33,633 bases of DNA, taken from assembly GCA_943704415.1 (NCBI GenBank), contig CALSCO010000869.1, positions 1-33,633 on the forward strand, in the 5' to 3' direction. Shown here piece after piece: positions 8,481 to 18,825 of this stretch. The position numbers and the translations under genes were made by a program. Within the stretch, counting starts at the first letter, position 1; the number at the start of each line of letters is the position of its first letter. The notes beneath the pieces are model-generated. The model did not search any database. It saw nothing but the letters and a program-made list of their open reading frames with translations, and was not told where the DNA came from. The DNA comes from Parvularia atlantis. Taxonomy: Eukaryota > Opisthokonta > Rotosphaerida.

Positions 8481-10309
8481 TCACCCACTGGCTGACATCA
8501 CGCTACGCTCGAGAGACGCAGTGAGCGCCGCTTGGTCGATGCCGTGCCCTGCATGGACGGTCAACATGGCACACCACAAGCGCCGCACGCACGCGCCGCA
8601 CCGACAAAGAGCAGGCGCGTCTGCCGCGGGCCGTCCGCGTCGTCCCAGCGCGTCGTCTCGTGCACCTCGTACAGCTCGTAGACGACTGCGTGCGCGCGCA
8701 TCAGCTCTGTCATTGCGTCGTCGCGCACGCGCACGCACCCTGTAGAATGTGGCGCCGGTCGGCCCCGCGCACGGCCAGCTCGCCTTTGGCCCGCAGCACG
8801 TCCACCGCGTGCCCCGGCGTGCCCGGCAACGTCTATGTGCGCAGTGAGCACGCTCGCCGTAGCAGCGCACCCGGCCCCGGCCCCGGCCCCGCACCCGCTC
8901 CCAGATCAGCGTGTGCAGCCACGGCTCGAAGCGCGCGAGGTCGAGCGGCTCGGTCAGCACCACCAGCACCGTGCTCACGGTCTGCGCGCGCGCATGAGCA
9001 TGCACGCACACAAGCGGGCACGGCGCACCTCACCTTGCCGCTAAGCGCGTGCGTCGTGCGGTCGTGCGGATGCTGATGGTGGTGGTGGCCGCAGCTGTCG
9101 TCGTGCACGTGCGGCGGCTCGAAGCGCACGCGGTCAAAGGCGCGGATGTCGAGCACAAAGTCGAGCGGGACGCTGCGGGCGCGTCAGCATGCGGCCGCCG
9201 GTGCCAGGCGAGCACGCACTCTGACCGCTGCGCACGCCGCACAGGCGCGGCCGCGTTGATCGCCGCAATCACGTCCTCGGCGCGCTCGAGCGCCTCGGGC
9301 GCGACAAGGTCGACCTTGTTGAGCACGACGCGGTCGGCCAGGGCAATCTGCGCGCGCGCGTCAGTGCCGTCGCGCATCGTGCGGGCGACACGGCAGACCT
9401 GGCGCACGGCCTCGTTGATGCCGCGCACGGTGCCCGCGTCGTCGCCGTCGCCGGCGTGCTGCACCTGACGCGGCAGGTTGAGCGCGTCAACGACGGTGAC
9501 GATGCCGTCGAGGTAGAGCGGGCTCTCGAGCTCGTCGTCGAGCCAGAACATGCCCGCGATCACGCCTGGCGCGCCCGCGGCCCGCTCAGCAGCGGCCTCG
9601 CAGCACGAGGGGCAGCAGAGGCGAGACGCACCGGGGTCGGCCAGGCCCGTCGTCTCGACGAGCACGTAGTCGAAGCGTCCCTGGCGCGCCATCAGCCGCT
9701 CGATCGCCTGCACGCCCGCGTCCCTGTGGGCCGTCCGCGTGAGCACCGGCCGCCCCGCGCGCACGAGCACGAGGGGGTCGCGCACTTGACGGAGCAGCAC
9801 ATGCACCCGTTGCGCAGCTCGACCCAGTCCTCGTACAGGTTGGCCACGTCGGCGCCGGTGCCGCCCGCGCTGCCCTCGACGAGCGACTGCTCGATCGCGC
9901 GGTCACCGCCGTCGGTCGCGGCGCCGCCGCCAAAGTCGTTGAGGATGACGGCGACGCGGCGGCCGTGGTGCGCGCGGAGGACGTGGGCGAGCAGCGTCGT
10001 CTTGCCGGCGCCGAGGAACCCGGTCAGGATCGTCACGGGCACCTTGGCGTGTGGTGCTGCCGTGCCGGGTGCTGCCGATGCGGACGAGGCTGCTGCTGCC
10101 GATGCGGCCGGTGCGGACGCGGCCGGTGCGGACGAGGCCAGGGCGGACGAGGCCAGGGCGGACGAGGCTGCTGCTGCCGACGCGGCCGGTGCGGACGCGG
10201 CCGGTGCGGACGAGGCCAGGGCGGACGAGGCCGGCACAGCCGCAGCCGCAGCAGCAGGAGCCGCGATCAGCTCGGGCGGCAGATCGTCGTCAGCGTCGGC
10301 CGTCAGCAT
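8481..10309 (-). CDS. ZNG1: CobW-family zinc-chaperone GTPase (ZNG1-like)
   Basis: G3E-family GTPase of the CobW/ZNG1 type, which in known members transfers zinc to client metalloenzymes. The order is a 70-residue Ala/Ser linker, Walker [13 protein letters not shown], the metal-binding [10 protein letters not shown] (CxCC), [10 protein letters not shown], the base-specificity motif VLNKVDLV, then [15 protein letters not shown] His cluster ([17 protein letters not shown]) and the CobW C-terminal domain ([23 protein letters not shown]) follow. About eight introns restore one continuous frame, including a GTCAGA donor after AQR. The linker carries a 78-bp tandem duplication (10080-10234). The ATG at 10309 is 25 bp from the divergent DJ-1 ATG. 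All GTPase and CxCC residues I can check are present, so it looks functional. Confidence 0.88.
10080..10234. repeat. 78-bp tandem duplication in the ZNG1 coding sequence
   Basis: Two copies of a 78-nt unit (10080-10157 and 10158-10234) differ at only one or two positions. The unit itself is built of GCGGACGAGG/CCGGTGCGGAC words. In the gene it encodes a repeated Ser/Ala segment between the start Met and Walker A. The near identity suggests a recent or homogenised duplication. Confidence 0.9.
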
Positions 10310-10334
10310 CGTCGTCCTCTTCAATCTGCTGCGC
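10310..10334. promoter_or_regulatory. 25-bp divergent spacer between ZNG1 and DJ-1 start codons
   Basis: The two ATGs face away from each other with 25 bp between them (or 34 bp if DJ-1 starts at 10344). The spacer is CT-rich on the forward strand and has no visible TATA or CCAAT element. Transcription of either gene must begin within the spacer or inside the other gene. Confidence 0.45.
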
Positions 10335-11256
10335 ATGCTCCGGATGGCCGCCAAGCGGGCGCTGGTGCTGTGCGCGCACGGCACGGAGGAGATGGAGCTG
10401 GTCATCACCGTCGACGTCCTTCGCCGCGGCGGCGTGCGCCTCGCCCTCCACTCGCCCCTCCCGCGCGCCTCCCTCACCCGCTTCGCGCACCTCGCAGATC
10501 GACGTGACCGTCGCGGGCCTCGAGGGCCCCGGCGCGGTCGAGTGCTCGCGCGGCGTGCGCATCGTGCCCGACCGCGCCCTCGCCGACGTCGACACGGACG
10601 TGCGCCCGCCGCCCCACCCTCGACGCCACCTCACGCGCGGCCGCCGTGCGCAGCGCGAGCTGTTTGACGCCGTCGTCCTGCCCGGCGGCGCGAAGGGCGC
10701 CAAGACCTTCGCCGAGGCGCGGCGCATCGGCGCGGCGCGGGGCGCGGCTCACGCGAGGCGGACGCGCAGACGCCCCGCGTGCTCGAGCTCATCCGCCAGC
10801 AGCTCGCGGCCGGGCGCTTCCTCGGCGCGATCTGCGCCGGTGCGCGGCGCCGTCGACGTCGGCGCGCGGTTGATCGCGCGCCCATGCAGCGCCCATCGCG
10901 CTCAAGGCAGCCGACGCCGGCAAGGGCGCGCGCCTCACGTCGCACCCGTCCGTCCAGGCCACGCTCGCGGCCGGTGCGCGCGACCACGTCCGCCGCGCCC
11001 AAAGCCTGCTGATCGCGCTGCACCCGGCGCAGACTACGACTACAGCGAGACGCGCGTCGTCGTCGACGGCAAGCTCATCACCAGGTGCGCCGATCTCCCT
11101 TGCGCCGCGCCGCGCCGCGCAGCTCAGCGTCGCGCGCACAGCCGCGGCCCCGGCACAACATTCGAGTTTGCGCTGCAGCTCGTCGAGACGCTCGCGGGCA
11201 AGGCCAAGCGCGACGACATCACCCCGACCATGCTCGTGCACACGCCCTCGGCCTGA
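10335..11256 (+). CDS. DJ-1/PARK7-like protein, 194 aa
   Basis: DJ-1/PfpI superfamily, deglycase/redox-chaperone class; human PARK7 is 189 aa. Exons 10335-10433, 10498-10599, 10654-10716, 10770-10839, 10890-10973, 11033-11084 and 11142-11256 sum to exactly 195 codons. Motifs are [15 protein letters not shown] (conserved Glu), DVTVAGL...[20 protein letters not shown], the nucleophile elbow LGAICAAPIAL with the reactive Cys, HPSV, and [16 protein letters not shown]. The third intron (10717-10769) is GC-AG: the frame requires removing GCGCGG...GCGCAG. ATG 10344 (MAAKRALVL) is an equally good start. All key residues are present. It converges on the IF2 gene with 44 bp between stop codons. Confidence 0.92.
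10717..10769 (+). other. GC-AG intron in the DJ-1 gene
   Basis: The exon ends GCC-GAG and the intron begins GCGCGG. It carries CTCAC and ends GACGCGCAG before ACG-CCC-CGC. The splice gives [14 protein letters not shown], matching the DJ-1 family, and the total CDS is then a multiple of three. No GT near the exon end gives the right phase. Confidence 0.8.
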
Positions 11257-11300
11257 CTTTTGTCGTCTGCTATCCACACGTGCAGCCCTCTCGCGCCCGC

Positions 11301-14300
11301 TCAACCGTTTGCCACGGCGGCGCGCGGCGGCCCCTGCGCGCGGCCGCGGTCCGACTGCCCGCGCGACGACGTCTGCCCCGCCGCCCGCTGCGGCTTCTCC
11401 TTGTGCTCGACAAACTTGCGCGGGACCTCGTCGTCGCGCACGCAGCGCACCGTGTCGCCCTCGCGGAAGTCCACAAAGCCCTGCGCGCGCTTGTGTTGGC
11501 ACACCTCGCGCCAGCCGCTGCGACGCACGCACCTCGAGCGCCAAGCCGCACTCGTTGCCCTTGGTCACGAGCTCGACGTCCTTCTTGAAGTGCTTGAGCG
11601 TCGACGCCGAGCCTGCATGCTGGCGCGTGAGCAGCAGACGGACGAGCGCGAGCGCGCTGTTGCGGCGCACCGGTGAAGATGACTTGGCCGTTGCGCAGCA
11701 CCTGGAACTGATGCGCGCGCTTGAACTCGCCGTCGCTCACGCGAATGCCGGCCACGACCATCTTGCCGCCGCTGCTCGTGTGCCGTCAGCGCCACTCGGG
11801 CCCGCAAGGCCCGCACGACGCACCTGATCTGAAAGATCTGCTGCACGGTCGCCTCGCCGACGGTCACCTGCACCGTCTCCGTGCCCAGCAGCTTCGACAA
11901 CATGGCGCGCACGTCGTCCAGCAGCTGGCACGGCACGGCGCTGTCAGGTGTATGCACACGCGCACGCAGCTCACAGGCGGGGGTGCACCGAGTAGATGAT
12001 GCCGTAGGACGACACGGCGACGCTGTGCACCTTGGCCGCGGTCTTGGCCTCGCGGCTGACGGGCACGTTGAACGCGAGCACTTGGGCTGCCCACGCGCGT
12101 CAGTGGTGCCGCGGCCGCGCGCACAGACACACACCGCCCGAGGCCGCCGCCAGCGTCACGTCCGATTCGGTCACCTCACCCACGGCCGTGTGCAGCACGC
12201 GCACGTGTGCGTCGTCGTTGCGCAGCTTGCTGACCGACGCGGCGATCTGTACGCACGCGATCATGGCTCAGCATCGCTCTTACGGGTGCGCGCGGACACG
12301 CACGGCCTCGATCGTCCCACTCACGTCGCCCTTGATCACCAGCGCGAGCTCCTTGCCGGTGGGGCCGTCCTTGGCGTAGTCGTACCTGTGCGCGTGCTCA
12401 GCAGCAGCTAGCGGGATGCTCCGTCGGCCCAGCGCACCACAGCTCGTTGTACCGCTTGCGCTCCTCGGGCGTGATCGTGTGGTTCTTGATGGCCTGCTCG
12501 AGCCGCCGGATCTCGCTGCGGGTCTCGTCGGCCCGCTCACTGCGCTCGCGCAGGGCGACCACAGACTTGGCCGTCTTGCTGTTCTGCTGCGCGGCCCGCA
12601 GCCGCTCCGCCGCCTCCTTGGCCTCGTCCTGGCCCAAGCGCGTCAGCCGTGCACGCACGACAGCAGCACGTCTTGCACCTCGCTGGGAGCGCCAATCACG
12701 ACGTCGCCGGCCGCCGGCAGCTCGCGCCAGCCAATGACCTCGGCGGGCACGGACGGTGCGGCGGTCTTGAGCTCGTCGCCATTGTCGGCGAGGATCCTAC
12801 GCACGCGCGTCCAGGCCGTGCCGGCGACGATGCAGTCGCCCGGCTTGAGCGTGCCGCGCTGCACGAGCACCGTGGCCGAGTTGCTGCGGCAGCAGACGGC
12901 TCTCAGCACCGCGCGGTCGCAAGCACAACCAAGGCGTGCGCACCCGCGCCCGCGGTCCGTGCGCGACTCGACAATTACGCCCTCCACGGGCCCCGTTGGG
13001 TCGCCCTTGAGGTCCATGACCTCGGCCTGCGTCACGATCGCCTCCTCGAGCACGTCCAAGTTCAGGTTCTGGGCGTCTGTGTCAGCCGTAGTACAGCGTG
13101 TGCGCAGCGTCGCCCGCACCTTCAGCGCCGACACCTCAATCACTTGCACGTCGCCGCCAAACTGCTCGGGTTGCAGGCCGTTGGCGATGAGGTCGTCGAG
13201 GATGCGCGGCTGCGGGCGGGTCAGAAAAAGCTGCGTAAAGCGTGCCGAGGGTGCGCACCGGCTGCTGGATGTCCTTGTCGCACTTGTTGATCGCGACGAT
13301 GATCGGGGCTGCGCGGGGCCGGCGCGTGAGACGCTGATCGTGCACTTGCCTGTGAGCAGGCAAGCTCGCACCGCGTGCAGCCTTGGCGTGGTTGATGGCC
13401 TCGACCGTCTGCGGCATAATGCCGTCGTCCTTGGCCACGACGAGCACGACGAGGTCGGTCATGTTGGCGCCGCGCGCGCGCATGCTCGAGAAGGCGACGT
13501 GGCCGGGCGTGTCGAGGAACGTGATCTTGTTGCCGCTGGGCAGTGTCACTATCGCCACGCGTCAGGCATGCCGCGCCGTCATCGCATCCGCACACGCGAC
13601 GCACCGAGGAACGCGCCGATGTGCTGCGTGATACCGCCCGCCTCGCCCGCCGCCACCGACGTCTGCCCGAGCACACGTCAGCACTGCTCGCGCACAGCAC
13701 TGCTGTACGCGCACCCGGCGCAGCGAGTCGAGCAGCGTCGTCTTGCCGTGGTCGACGTGGCCCATGACCGTGACCACGGGCGGCCGCTTGACCAGGTTCG
13801 GGTCGTCGCGCTCCGGCGGTGGCCTTTGGCCGCGCGTGAGCACCGCCGTGGCACGCACCATGGCAGGCGCACCGGCGCTTGGCCTCCCACTCGAGCGCCT
13901 CGTACTTGAGCTCGCAGTTGAACTCGGCCATGAGCAGCTGCATGTCGTCCACGACCATCGCTGACCGGTGCGCGTGGGTGAGCGCCTTCGACCGCGTGCC
14001 GAGCGAGGTGTGCGCGCACGTGTGCTGCGCGTCCGCGGCAGCATGCCCGTCCTTCTTGCCGTGCGCTCGAGGTCCTCTGCGCGCGCACGAGCCTGCCTCA
14101 GACGGAGCAACGGCGCATCAGCGCGGACGCACGCGCGTTGATCTTGGACACGCGCGCCAGCTCCGGGATGGCCATCGGCTCGTGCACGGTCAGCGTCCAC
14201 GGCTTGGCCTCCCACCACGGGCGCGCCTGGCGCAGCCGCGCCAGCTGCGCGAGCTTCTCGGCCGACGGCGGCTCGTAGTCGTCGTCGAGGTACTTGTCGT

Positions 14301-14605
14301 CGTTCTTCACACGCACGCGGCGCCGCCACCCGTCGTCGCGACCCACACGGCCACGCTCGCCGCCGCCGCCCGACGGGCGCCGATCACCGCCGTAGCCGCC
14401 GTCACCGCGTCCGCCGCGTCCGCCGCCGCCGCCGCCGCGCCCTCTGTCGTCGCGGTCGCCACCTGCACGCGGCCCACACGCGGTCAGCCTCGCCCCCGCC
14501 GGGCCACGCAGACGCACGATCGTAGGCCATCCACCGCCGCAGCGCGGCCCCGGGCGCAGTCGATGCTGCCGTTGTCCGCACGCGGCGAAGCGGGCCGAGC
14601 AGCAT
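11301..14605 (-). CDS. MTIF2: mitochondrial translation initiation factor IF-2
   Basis: Bacterial-type IF2, which places initiator tRNA on the organellar ribosome. The N-terminus [25 protein letters not shown] looks like a mitochondrial presequence. An unusual RGG/Gly-rich tract and a charged linker precede the N-domain helix [15 protein letters not shown]-domain motifs are complete: [33 protein letters not shown] and SALK. After domain II and a charged helix come the IF2-specific C-terminal pieces [61 protein letters not shown] and [10 protein letters not shown] Gln/Arg-rich tail ends AVANG. About fifteen introns were bridged, one with an AAG acceptor. It is not eIF5B, because the C-terminal motifs are those of IF2. 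Its start lies 175 bp from the divergent WDR82 start. Confidence 0.92.
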
Positions 14606-14780
14606 CCGCCACGTGCTGATCGGCGCGGCCTGGCTACACGCAACTGTGCTTCACGTGGCACTGGCACGAGTGGGCGGCCTGCGAATGTACGCAGTTGTCC
14701 ATTCACACCTGCTGGGATGCACGCTACGCACATAGCGCAGAAGATTGCTGCCACACCCGTCGCCTGTCTACGCGCGCACA
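14606..14780. promoter_or_regulatory. 175-bp divergent intergenic region, IF2 / WDR82
   Basis: Non-coding spacer between two divergent start codons. It contains CACGTG-like words (TTCACGTGGC) and a short imperfect inverted pair, GCAACTG and CAGTTG. No TATA or CCAAT element is seen. It is noticeably less GC-rich than the genes on either side. Confidence 0.35.
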
Positions 14781-16327
14781 ATGGCCTCCGCAGGGAGAGT
14801 CGTGCTCAGCCCGCCGCTGCTGTCGGCGCTGGCCGTGGCGCAGGTGCGTCGCCGGCCACGGCCTCAGCGCGCTCACGGCACCGCACGCAGGTGCACCGCG
14901 AGCACACGCGAAACATCCTCTCGCTCGACTTCGACTCGAGCGGACGCTTCCTGGTCAGCGCGGGCGAGGACGAGGCGCTCAACCTGTACGACTGCGAGGC
15001 CGGGCGGTGCGCGCGCTGCTGGCGACGGGCGCGCAGGGGGCCGTGACGGCGCGTGCGTGCGCAGACACGTCAAGGCGAGCAACAGCAAGAAGTACGGTGT
15101 CGACCTCGCGCGCTTCGTCAACAAAACCTCGTCCAACGTCGTCTACGCCTCAACCAAGGGCGACGGTGCGCCTGCGCACGCTCGCGCACACGCACACGCC
15201 CGTGCTCACGGCCCGCGCACCCGACGCCCGCAAGACGCCCTGCGCCTCATGTCGCTGCACGACAACAAGTACATCCGCTACTTCCGTGGGCACGAGAAGC
15301 GGTGCTGGGCACGCGCTCTTCCCAGCCGCGCATCTCACGCGCGGACTGCGCCGCAGCGTCATCGCGCTCGACCTCAACCCGCTCAACGACACGATCATGT
15401 CCGGCGGGCTCGACGGCGTGCGCCTCTGGGACCTGCGCTCGCCCAACTGCCAGGTCCGGGCGAGGCAGGCACGGCGGGGCACGTCTCACGCGGGCGCTGC
15501 AGGCGTTCATGAACTTCCAGGGCTCGTCGCTCGTCGCGTACGACCCGTCCGGCGTTGTCTTTGCCGTCGCGCTGCAGTCCGAGACGATCCGCATGTACGA
15601 CTCGCGCTCGTTCGAGGCCGGGCCGTTCATCGTCTTCCGCAGCCTGCGCGGTGCGCCGCCGCCACCGCAGCAGCAGCGCGACGCCTCGGGCGTGCTGACG
15701 GCCAGTGCACCCGCACAGACCCGGACCGGCCGGGCGTCAAGTGGACAGGGCTCGAGTTCTCGGCCGATGGCAAGTACCTGCTCGTGTCGACAGACCACGA
15801 CGTCGTGTACCTCGTGGACGGTGCACATCGTCTGCGCGAATGCGTTCTGCGCTGACTGCTGCTGGCGCGGTGCAGCGTTCGTCGACCGCATCGTGCACCG
15901 GCTGACGGGGCAGGCCAACAAGTTTGCGCACCGACAGCTCGCGACGTTCACGCCTGACGGGCAGAGCGTGATCTGCGGTGCGCAGCGGGCGCACCGACCG
16001 TGCCGCTGCTGAGCGTGCGCGTAGGCTCGAGTGACGGGACGGTGCACATGTGGCGCGTGGGGGACGGCGGCAACATCGCCGTGCTGCGGGCGCACCACAT
16101 GGCGTGCAACGTGGTCAAGTTCAACCCGCAGTTTGCGATGATGGGCTCGGCCAACCTCGAGATGGTGGCGGCCCCGTCTGCGCGTCTGTGTCGCGCCGCT
16201 GACACGAACGTGGGCGCTGCAGGCGTTCTGGCTGCCGTCGGACGAGGCGGGCCCGCTCGCGAGCGAGCTTGACGTGGCCGCGGCGACGGCGCCGAGCGGG
16301 CTGGTGGTGCACGCGGGGTCTTGGTGA
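14781..16327 (+). CDS. WDR82: WDR82/Swd2-like WD40 protein
   Basis: WD40 beta-propeller of the WDR82/Swd2 family, a subunit of SET1/COMPASS H3K4 methyltransferase and of PP1/PTW or cleavage-polyadenylation assemblies in the nucleus. Diagnostic segments are [32 protein letters not shown], the very conserved [68 protein letters not shown] and [11 protein letters not shown]. The first intron is 14844-14890 (47 nt); about nine more separate the blades. The C-terminus [22 protein letters not shown] is slightly longer than in animals. The BTB gene follows on the same strand 72 bp downstream. Confidence 0.92.
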
Positions 16328-16399
16328 GCGCCGCCAAAGTGAGACCGCGTCACCGGTGTACAGCGAGCGGGCAGGACATCTGCTATTCAGAGGCGCACG

Positions 16400-17943
16400 A
16401 TGACAACGCCGACGTCTTCAACGACCGCCGCGTCTCCGTCCGCTCTGACCGCACGTCTCGCGGCCGCGTGCGACGAGGCCGTGGCGGAGCTCGAGCGGCA
16501 GCGCGCCGAGCTCGAAGCCGACCGGGCGACGCTGCTGCAGGCGCGCCGCACGCCCTCGTCCGCGTTTTTTGCCATGTTTGACGCGCGCCGGGCGGCGCCA
16601 CCCGCAGGACAAGGCGGCGTGGGCCGCGTCGGCGACGCACCTGGCCGACGTGCAGCGCGCCTTCGCCGACCGCGTCACGCTCAACGTGGGCGGGCAGGTC
16701 TTCGTTACGGCCCTTGGCACCCTCCGCCGCGTCCACGACAGCTTCTTCGCACAGATGTTCTCGGGCCGCTGGGCCGTGCCGCTCGTGGGCGACTCGGCCG
16801 ACGGCGACGGCAGCGGCAGCGGCAGCGGCAGTGGCGGCACGGCGCGCGAGATCTTCATCGACCGCGACCCGACCATGTTCCGCCACATGTGCGGCGCCGC
16901 GCACGTCACCAGGAGGACGTCACACTCACCGATCGCGCCGCGCCGCTCGCGCAGCCTCAACTTCATGCGTGGCATCACCCCCGACGTCTCGCTCTTCACC
17001 CAGCTCGAGCAGCACGCGCTCAAGGCCGAGGCCAGCTACTACATGCTCACCGAGCTCGAGCAGCTGCTGGACGTGCTCGACGAGGCGCGTGCATGCCTTC
17101 CCTGCGCCGATCGCCTGATGACGCGCGCCTTTGCCAGGTCGAGGTCTTCTCCGAGCTCGCGGGCGGCGCCGCGCTGTCGTCGCTGTTTCCGCACGTCGTC
17201 GACGTGACGCTGTCGTCCTCGGGCGGGAACCGCTCGTACGGCGACGTGCTCGAGACGCGCAACACACGCGCGCTCGAGAACAGGTGCGCGCTCGCGTGCG
17301 TGCGCCCTTCTTCGCCCGCCAACCCGTCCACTCGCGCAGGTACCACGATTCGGAGGTGCCCTGGCTGTGCTTCTCGTTCAACACGGTCAAGGTCAAGCCG
17401 ACGCGTTACGCCGTGCGGCAGGACGAGGACCACTTCCTGCGCAACTGGGCGCTGCAGGGGTCCAACGACGGTGCGCGGCGTGCCCGGGCACGCGCATGCG
17501 TGCGTGTGTGCCCTCATGCTCGGCGTGCGCAAACAGGCAACACCTGGGTCAACCTGCGCGAGCACACGAACGACGACACGATCACCAACCGCTCGCGCAC
17601 GGGCATCTTCGCCGTGCCGGACGACCACGGCTTCTTCTCGCGACTGCGCATCCTGCTCACGGGACCGTCGCACAAGGGCGACCGCAATTTTGACATCTGC
17701 AACGTGCAGTTCTGGGGCTACATGGAGGACGCGGTCATCGGCCGCGCGCGCAAGCGGGCGCGCCACATCCGCGACGACGCCCCGAGCACGGCCGCGGGCG
17801 GCGGCACCGTCAGCAGCGGCGGTGGGAGCGGCGGCAGCAACGCGGGCTCCGTCTGGCCGGCGCGGCAGACGTCCATCCGTGGCAGCCTGCGCACCGACGA
17901 CGCACCCGCGCGCTCGCCGCACCACTCGTCGCCGACAGAGTGA
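16400..17943 (+). CDS. BTB/T1 (KCTD-type) protein with C-terminal discoidin-like domain, 411 aa
   Basis: Exons 16400-16540, 16608-16888, 16955-17084, 17138-17283, 17340-17470 and 17537-17943 sum to 412 codons. An N-terminal coiled coil (VAELERQRAELEADRATLLQ) precedes a potassium-channel-T1-like BTB domain (VTLNVGGQVFVT, SFFAQMFSGRW, IFIDRDPTMFRHILNFMRG). A beta-rich C-terminal domain follows, with PWLCFSFNTVKVKPTRYAVR, NWALQGSNDGNTWVNL and FSRLRILLTG, as in F5/8C/discoidin-like modules. It ends in a Gly/Ser tail. BTB/T1 proteins usually serve as Cullin-3 adaptors, and the C-terminal domain would bind the client; that role is inference. Two of its five introns are GC-AG. A Gly-Ser repeat (GSGSGSGSGG) lies inside a BTB loop. 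Confidence 0.85.
16541..16607 (+). other. GC-AG intron 1 of the BTB gene
   Basis: The exon ends CTG-CAG, the intron begins GCGCGCC, carries TTTGACG and ends CCCGCAG. The splice gives ATLLQ-DKAAWAASA, continuous with the BTB domain. The next GT donors give the wrong phase. Confidence 0.75.
17085..17137 (+). other. GC-AG intron 3 of the BTB gene
   Basis: The exon ends GAC-GAG, the intron begins GCGCGTGC, carries CTGATGAC and ends TTTGCCAG before GTC-GAG-GTC. The splice gives VLDE-VEVFSELAGG. With this intron the six exons sum to a whole number of codons. Confidence 0.75.
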
Positions 17944-18008
17944 GCGTGTCGTGCGTGTCGTGTCCGTTTGTGTGTGCCCATGTGTGCCTTGCGCTTGCCG
18001 AAAAAACC

Positions 18009-18033
18009 GAAAAAGTCACCCAATCACTTTTTC
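18009..18033. terminator. A/T hairpin between convergent BTB and mS41 genes
   Basis: Perfect 8-bp inverted repeat GAAAAAGT / ACTTTTTC around a 9-nt loop, in an otherwise GC-rich 80-bp spacer. It overlaps the mS41 stop codon. It could be a shared 3'-end element for both transcripts; poly(A) site use is not visible from sequence. Confidence 0.4.
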
Positions 18034-18637
18034 GTGGGCGCGGCGGCCTTGGCGGGCGCCGCCACCGCCTTGGCCGCGGGTGGTGCCTTACCGCCCGCGC
18101 CGCCCCCCGCTGCTGCTGCTGTTGCTGCTGCTGCTGCCGCGGCGGCCTTCTTTGAGTCCTTGCGGACCTTGACGGGCTTCTTGATCAGGACGGGGTCGAT
18201 GCCCTGCCTGCGCACGCCGTCAGCGCCCCGTTGCCGCAGGCGACGAGCGCAGCCCACGCACCGGTAGTTCTCGCGCCATCGGAACAGCCACCGCCGCTGC
18301 ATCGGCTTCAGCCCGAGCTCCTTGAGCGCCCACCGGTCGACCGTAAACAGCTTCTCCCAGTCGCCGAGCGCCTCAACGTTCTTGGGGCTCTGCGGCGCAT
18401 CCGCATCGTGAGCCGCGCACAGCCGCACCAGCCACCCGCCCGCCTGCGCACCTCGAGCCCGCGCCCGAGCAGCTGCAGGAACTTCTTCGCGTCGAGCCCG
18501 TCTGCGCGCCCCGATGCGATCAGCGCACGCACGCGACACGCATCCGCAGACGCACTGCGCGGCGGCGGGATCGGCCGCGGCGCGGGTGCGGCCGCGAGCG
18601 TCGCGAGCATCCTCCGGGCGCCGAGCCTCGCGAGCAT
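18024..18637 (-). CDS. mitochondrial small-subunit ribosomal protein mS41 (IGR motif), 165 aa
   Basis: IGR-motif protein of the mS41/Fyv4 family, a component of the mitochondrial small ribosomal subunit. Exons 18637-18453 (reading to 18452 in reverse), 18389-18262 and 18207-18024 give 166 codons. MLARLGARRMLATLAAAPAPR is a good presequence. FLQLLGRGLE, then GDWEKLFTVDRWALKELGLK and RRWLFRWRENYRQGIDP, form the IGR domain. The tail is Lys/Ala-rich (about 55 residues, [11 protein letters not shown] and PAKAAAPTKK) and longer than I would expect for yeast Fyv4. Introns are 18390-18451 and 18208-18261. A GA/TC microsatellite starts 59 bp upstream of the ATG. Together with IF2 it shows an organelle that still translates. 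Confidence 0.82.
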
Positions 18638-18693
18638 CTGCCGTCTGCCTTCTGCCGCCGCGCGCGACAGAGACGTGAGCCGCACAACGCGCC

Positions 18694-18736
<43 letters not shown>

Positions 18737-18825
18737 CCGCCACACCTATCGCCTGATCGTGAATGCGCGGTGCGCCACACCGGCCGTTGCCTGTCGCGGG
18801 TGCGCGGGCGCCCGTCAGATGCGTG
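18638..18825. promoter_or_regulatory. 188-bp divergent intergenic region, mS41 / RasGAP, with microsatellite
   Basis: Spacer between two divergent start codons, dominated by the GA repeat at 18696-18734. GAGA/CT-rich tracts near promoters can exclude nucleosomes or bind GAGA-type factors in other eukaryotes; applying this here is inference. I see no TATA or CCAAT element. Confidence 0.35.
18696..18734. repeat. (GA)19 microsatellite
   Basis: Uninterrupted GA dinucleotide tract of 39 nt on the forward strand (CT on the strand of mS41), 59 bp upstream of the mS41 start and about 90 bp upstream of the RasGAP start. Confidence 0.97.

Noticed and set aside
9456-10667. A 403-codon forward frame covering the ZNG1 gene and DJ-1 exon 1
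   Set aside because: Antisense shadow of the GTPase exons; only its DJ-1 part (from 10335) is real.
11950-12000. Possible frameshift in the IF2 C-terminal region
   Set aside because: The frame change is explained by a normal GTGCG-type intron between YSV and LLDDVRAML, so the gene looks intact.
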